Assembly: GCA_020205615.1 (NCBI GenBank)
Contig: CM035164.1
Coordinates: 957,501-1,021,500 of the forward strand
Reading direction: 5' to 3'
Source: Panax quinquefolius
Taxonomy: Eukaryota; Streptophyta; Magnoliopsida; Apiales; Araliaceae
Length of the DNA stretch: 64,000 nt
Shown: piece after piece, positions 59,111 to 64,000 of the stretch
Layout: each line of letters begins with the position of its first letter
Numbering within the stretch: the first letter of the stretch is position 1
The notes under the pieces: model-generated
Seen by the model: the letters and a program-made list of their open reading frames with translations, nothing else
Databases searched by the model: none
Told to the model about the DNA's origin: nothing
Position numbers and translations under genes: made by a program

Positions 59111-59589
59111 CTTTCGTCTTTTTTCCTTCGACTTTTGGGCGTGCCGTCTCGATCTTTAGATTCTCATTATGTTTATCACTACTCCAGATGGGGACTTCGT
59201 TGTTATTTCCGATTTGATCGAGGGTGTCCGATAAGTTTTGGGGATAAGATCCGTAGCGTTAATCTTCTTCCGATGTGTATGCACGATTTTGATGTCATCC
59301 TTGGGATGGATCGGTTGGATAAACACCAAGCCACTATTGATTGTCGGCGAAGAAGGTTATATTTGGAGATGTGAAGTCTCGAATTAGTGTATCGTGGTTC
59401 TCACCGAGTAGAGTAAGTGGTGAAGTTAATTTCATCTTTGAAGGCCGGAAAGTTAGTGGCAAAAGGGTTGTGATGGGTATTTGGCGGTTGTGAAAGATAC
59501 CTCTAAGGTGAGTCTCGTATTGAGGATGTTCCGATTGTCCGTGACTTTTTCGATGTGTTTCACGAGGAGTTGTCGGGGTTGCCACCGCA

Positions 59590-60900
59590 ATGACGGAAGT
59601 GGAATTTGCTATTGAGCTTGTTCTGGTGCGAGCTATTTCTAAGGCGCCAGTATCGGATGGCACCGCTGAGTCACGAGGAGTTAAAGGAGCGATTCGCGAG
59701 GAACTATTAGATCGTGGTGTAATTCGCCCAGTGTTTCACCCCGGGGTGCTCCAAATCTTGTTTGTGAAGAAGAATGATGGGTCTACATGAGGTCGTGTAT
59801 AGACTATCGAGAGTTGAACAAGATCACCATCGTGAATCGGTATCCATTCTTGAGGATTGATGACTTGTTTTGACGACCAACTTCAAGGGGCGTAAATATT
59901 TTTCAAAGATAGACTTGAGGTCGGGCTATCATCGATTGAGAGTGAGGATGAGGATATCCCTAAGACGGCTTTTTCGTACTCGATATGGGCATTACGAGTT
60001 TACGGTGATGCCTTTGGGGTGTATCTAACGCTCGGCGGTGTTTATGGATTTGATGAATCGGTGTTCAGAGAGTACTTGGACCCAATTTGTCATTGTCTTT
60101 ATTGATGATATTTTGGTTTACTCCAAGTCTAAGGAAGAGCGTGAGGAGCATCTTCAAGACGTGTTCGGGGATTTTGCGAGAAAGAGAATTGTATGCTAAA
60201 TTCTCTAAATGCGAATTTTGGTTGGAGCAGTCAGATTTTTGGGCCACGTTGTTTCTGCCAAGGCATTAAAGTGGATCCTGCGAAGGTTGAGGCTATCACT
60301 AAATGGCCAAGACCTACTACTACGGTGTGAGATTAGGAGTTTCTTGGGTTTGGCAGGGTATTATAGGCGGTTTGTGGAAGGATTTTCCTTACTCGCCTTA
60401 CCATTGACTCAGTTGATGAGAAAGGGCGCGAAGTTTGTGTGGAATGAGGAGCGGGAGAAGAGTTTCGAGGAATCAAGAAACGACTGCGTGGCGACTCCTA
60501 TACTTGCATCAAAGTCGGGGATAGGAGGGTACCAGATTTATAGTGATGCTTCTAAGAAGGGGCTTGGGGTGTGTTTTGATGCAACACTAAGAAGGTGATT
60601 GCTTATGCTTCTAGGCATACTTAAACCTTATGAGGTGAACTACCCCACACATGATTTGGAGTTAGCGGCGGTGATCTTTGCCTTAAGATTTGGAGGCACT
60701 ATTTGTATGGAGAGACTTGTGATATCTTCACCGATCACAAAAGTCTTAAATACATTTTCACTCGTAAGGAGCTCAATATGAGGCGAGGCGTTGGTTGGAG
60801 CTTCTAAAGATTATGATCTGAGGATTCATTATCATCCGGGAAGGCAAATGTGGTTGCGAGATGCTCTTAGCCGAAAAGAGTTCAGGAGTGTAGCAATTTT
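59590..60900 (+). pseudogene. Gypsy C reverse transcriptase and RNase H remnant
   Basis: Pieces in shifting frames: [38 protein letters not shown] (active site, about 60087-60140), [51 protein letters not shown] and [20 protein letters not shown]. At least six frame changes. Confidence 0.85.
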
Positions 60901-61111
60901 TATTACACAACCTCGACTTATTTCGGATATGGAGCGGATCGAGTTGGAGTTGTATGTATGAGGTTCGGATGGGCATTTAGGCGGGTATGAGAGTGGAGCC
61001 CTCTCTTATCTCATGGTCAAAGAAGCTCAAAAGGAAGATGGGGAGTTGTGGAGTATGACGCAGAATCTGTAGGAGGGCAAGCGATCGAGTTTCAGTATTG
61101 ATGACCATGGT

Positions 61112-62440
61112 GTGATTTGGTTGGGTGAACGGTTGTGTGTACCATCGGATCCAATCATTCGAGAGGTCAGTGTTGGTGAGGTTCATAGTTCGCCATTTTC
61201 AATTCATCCGTGTTCTACAAAGATGTATAGGGATTTGAAGAGGAATTTTTGGTGGAATGGGATGAAACGAGATGTGGTGAGTATGTTGGGAAGTGCCTCA
61301 CTTGTCGTGAGTGAAGATAGAACATCAACGAGCTAGTGGTTTGTTGCAATAGCTAGACATTCCAAATGGAAGTGGGAGGATATCACGATGGATTTTGTGG
61401 ACTGGTTTGTCGAAGACTTTCGGAAAGAATGATGCCATTTGGGTAGTGGTGGATCGGTTGACCAAATTGGCACACTTTTTCGCTATCCATGAGGGTTACT
61501 CGGTGGATAGATTGGCACATATCTTCAAAGCAGGAGATTGTAAGACTTCATGGTACTCCGGTGTCTATTGTTTGAGATCGGGACCCCGGTTCACTTCAGG
61601 TTTTGGAAAGGGTTTCAACGAGCTTGGGGTACTTTCGGCTCAACTTCGATACTTCTTTTCATCCATAAACCGATGGGCAATCCGAAAGGACTATTCGTGA
61701 CGTTGGAGGACATGTTGAGGTCTTGTGCACTTGAGTGGTCGTGTAATTGGGATGACTATTTGAGCTTAGTTGAGTTTGCTTATAACAACAAATGCCATCT
61801 ACAAGTATTGGAATGGCCCCATTTGAGGCATTGTATGGTAGGAAATGTCGGCACCAACTTGTTGGGATGAGGTTAGCGAAAGGGCCATGAAGGGCTGAGT
61901 TGGTCCAAATCACTACGGAGAAGGTAGCGGTGGCTAAAGAGAAATTGAAGTCGGCTCGATCACGGCGAGAAGTGTTATCTTGATAAGCATAGGAGAACTT
62001 TAAATTTGAACACAGTGAGAGCGTGTTTCTAAAAGTTTCTCCTTGGAAGGGCATTCGTCGATTTGGGTTAAAAGGGAAGCTTAGTCCACGCGTTATATCG
62101 GTCCATTTGAGATTTTGGAAAGGGTTGGTGAAGTTGCGTATCGGTTAGCTTTGCCTCGCGACTAGCTCACGTGCATAATGTGTTCCATGTGGCTCGGTGT
62201 TAAGGAGTTATCATTATCATCATTGCGTGTGGTGCGATATTTGTTCGATAAGATTCGGGAGGATCTTACTTGTGAGAAACAATGAAGCGATTTTGGATCG
62301 TCAAGAGCGAATTATGAGGAGGAAGACTATTCCGTTTGTTAAAGTTTTATGGAGAAATCATTCTAATGGGAGGCTACATGGGAGATGGAGAGTTCATTCG
62401 AGCTGGAATATCCGCATCTCTTTGAAAATTAGGTGCGTTC
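61112..62440 (+). pseudogene. Gypsy C integrase and chromodomain-like tail, frameshifted
   Basis: FSIHPCSTKMYRDLKRNFWW (zinc region), AIWVVVDRLTKLAHFFAI (first catalytic Asp), WGTFGSTS and VEFAYNNK, then the GPY/F stretch in pieces (62030-62160), then AILDRQERIMRRKTIPFVKV and LWRNHS (about 62285-62360). Confidence 0.85.
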
Positions 62441-62486
62441 TATTCTTTTTTGATTCCGAGGAGGAATCCTTTTAAGGGATAGGTGA

Positions 62487-62968
62487 TGTAATACCCAAAA
62501 AAAAAAAAAAAAAAAAATTTTTTGTTTTAAAACATATTAATTGGACTTTGTCATTTATTTTGGGTCAAACTAGTTATTTTATTTGTGTGGGCTAATAAAT
62601 ATTAATAAGTGTGGATAAATTAAATTTAGTACAAATTGGGCCTTAAAATTTATTTGGGTTTAATTTAATTAAATGTGGGTAATAATAAATCTATTAAAAT
62701 TAGGAGAGTTAATAAGATAGGTTGATAAATAAATAACAATTGAAGTCTAAACTTTCTTATTACTTATACATGGGAAAAAAAAAAGAAGAAGAAGTAGTGG
62801 CATGCATATCATATCGTGTTTTATGCAGGTTTTTTTTTCTTCTTTTAATGCTTTCGGTTATAGAATTTTTGTGGCGATTTGATTTATAGATATGAATAGT
62901 GATGGCAATCAAAAGTTTACGACATTGTATATATTGTTTTACTATTTACAAGCGATTGCAAGTGTTAA

Positions 62969-63015
<47 letters not shown>

Positions 63016-64000
63016 CCAAGTTCTTATAATAATTACGTTATTATATATATAGATATATTAGGATTATTTATATCAATATATGTACCAACTGCGAGGCTTG
63101 AATATTAAGTTATATATATATATATTATATTTTAATATGTTTTGGCCATGAAATTTATAAACAAAATTAGTAAATCAATTGAAATTATGTATAATAAAAT
63201 TTCTTAATAATAAATTTAATAGTATTATGTTATTAATGATTGAATTGTAATAAAATTTTATTAAATTATTTAGGTTGAACGGAGAGAGTCTAAACGAGTT
63301 TGTTTTTAATAAACTTTGGGTATTGCATTATCGATTCTAGGTACGGATTCCGTACTCTTTCAGCGAAACTCTTTTGTTTTTGATTCGTTCGTTTCGTTAT
63401 TCGTTTCAAAATTTAGTATTGTCTCTCATAATTGTCCCTTGTCAATTTATTGTGATAAATTTATTTTGACGTTGCATTAGAATTCATATGTGTATTCTTT
63501 AGACTAGGGCATCATGTCTAAATTTTATTTTGATATTCATAGTGATGTACATGTTATTATTTTAGAGGCGTGTGTTGATGATTAGCTTCGATTTAACACG
63601 TATAATGCGTTAGAACCCTTTTGTTTGATATTTTGTCGCACGTGTTGTGACATTATATTTTTTGTTAGAATACCATAGGGTATACCGAGCTATAACCACA
63701 TGTGGGGGTACCACAGACGTATCCTCTTACCGAGGCATGACACCTTCCGTGGCGGTGTGATCAGTCCACGGCGTCTCCGTTTTGTGCTCCGATGGGAGTT
63801 GGCCATTTGGTGTTTTGTTGTGGGAGGCGTATGGGTCGACCCTAGTTTCTGTTCTGTTCTGTTATGCGGATTGGTGATGTTTGTGCCAAACACGCCTTCC
63901 GATTTTACATGCATTGGATTCAGCGGTCCAATGATGTGTGACTTACCTTGTGTGGCATTATGTGATTTGCCTGTGTGGCATTATTTGACTTGCCTGTGTG
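62487..64000 (+). repeat. 3' LTR of Gypsy C, cut by the window edge
   Basis: Begins TGTAATACCC after AGGGATAGGTGA. About 1,514 of ~1,990 bp are present. A (TA)n run at 62971-63013 is longer than the one in the 5' LTR near 56035. Confidence 0.9.

Larger units (their letters stand above)
55541..64000 (+). mobile_element. Gypsy C: Tekay/Del-type chromovirus, running off the window
   Basis: 5' LTR 55541-57530, primer-site region with TATCGAGC at about 57539, gag ATG at 57714, protease, reverse transcriptase, RNase H, integrase and chromodomain-like tail to about 62440, purine tract AAGGGATAGGTGA, then 3' LTR from 62487, which is cut at the window end. Same family as A, in the opposite direction. 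Coding regions are broken by many small indels. It lies just upstream of the visible ABC1 kinase exons. The target duplication cannot be checked because the right end is outside. Confidence 0.9.

Overview
The window is nuclear DNA of a flowering plant, probably a eudicot. It is AT-rich, its genes have GT/AG introns, it holds Copia and Ty3/Gypsy LTR retrotransposons, a LINE and MITEs, and the recognisable genes are plant families: phytoene synthase, PPR, a 2-oxoglutarate dioxygenase, NSE1 and a plastid-type ABC1 kinase. I see nothing prokaryotic. All identifications come from reading the sequence by eye; no database search was run.

Layout. (1) 1-8,731: a broken phytoene synthase gene on the minus strand. 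A 3.1-kb solo Gypsy LTR sits inside one coding exon (5-bp duplication ATATA). A 3.2-kb Copia-type element that kept only gag and protease sits in the next intron (5-bp duplication AAAGA). (2) 8,732-14,323: mostly non-coding, with a dispersed repeat, an unrecognised exon-like ORF, a local duplication and a Stowaway-like MITE. (3) 14,324-32,617: a nested block. Gypsy A (minus strand) is cut in its integrase by Gypsy B (plus strand). The distal LTR of A ends abruptly against an older related LTR piece, D. (4) 33,500-39,400: gene debris, namely a PPR scrap fused to the 3' part of an F6'H-like dioxygenase, a frameshifted Rf-like PPR gene, and an LTR-element remnant. (5) 41,178-44,906: NSE1, a SMC5/6-complex subunit, in six exons, with a frame problem in exon 4. 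(6) 45,249-48,286: AT-rich DNA with two related MITEs, CACTA-like repeats and a dispersed repeat copy. (7) 49,168-54,754: four clean C-terminal exons of an ABC1-type kinase, with a small solo LTR and a LINE 3' end in its introns. (8) 55,541-64,000: Gypsy C (plus strand), same family as A, running off the window.

The genes do not form a pathway. The window is best read as a record of transposon insertion: of the host genes, only NSE1 and the ABC1 kinase look likely to be functional, and the kinase lacks its N-terminal half here. Gypsy A, B and C carry chromodomain-type motifs at the integrase C-terminus, which fits the Tekay/Del chromovirus group. Their coding parts are full of frameshifts. 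The most notable items are the exon-splitting solo LTR, the gag-protease-only Copia element, and an array of roughly 60-bp hairpin-prone units in the transcribed part of the B-family LTR.
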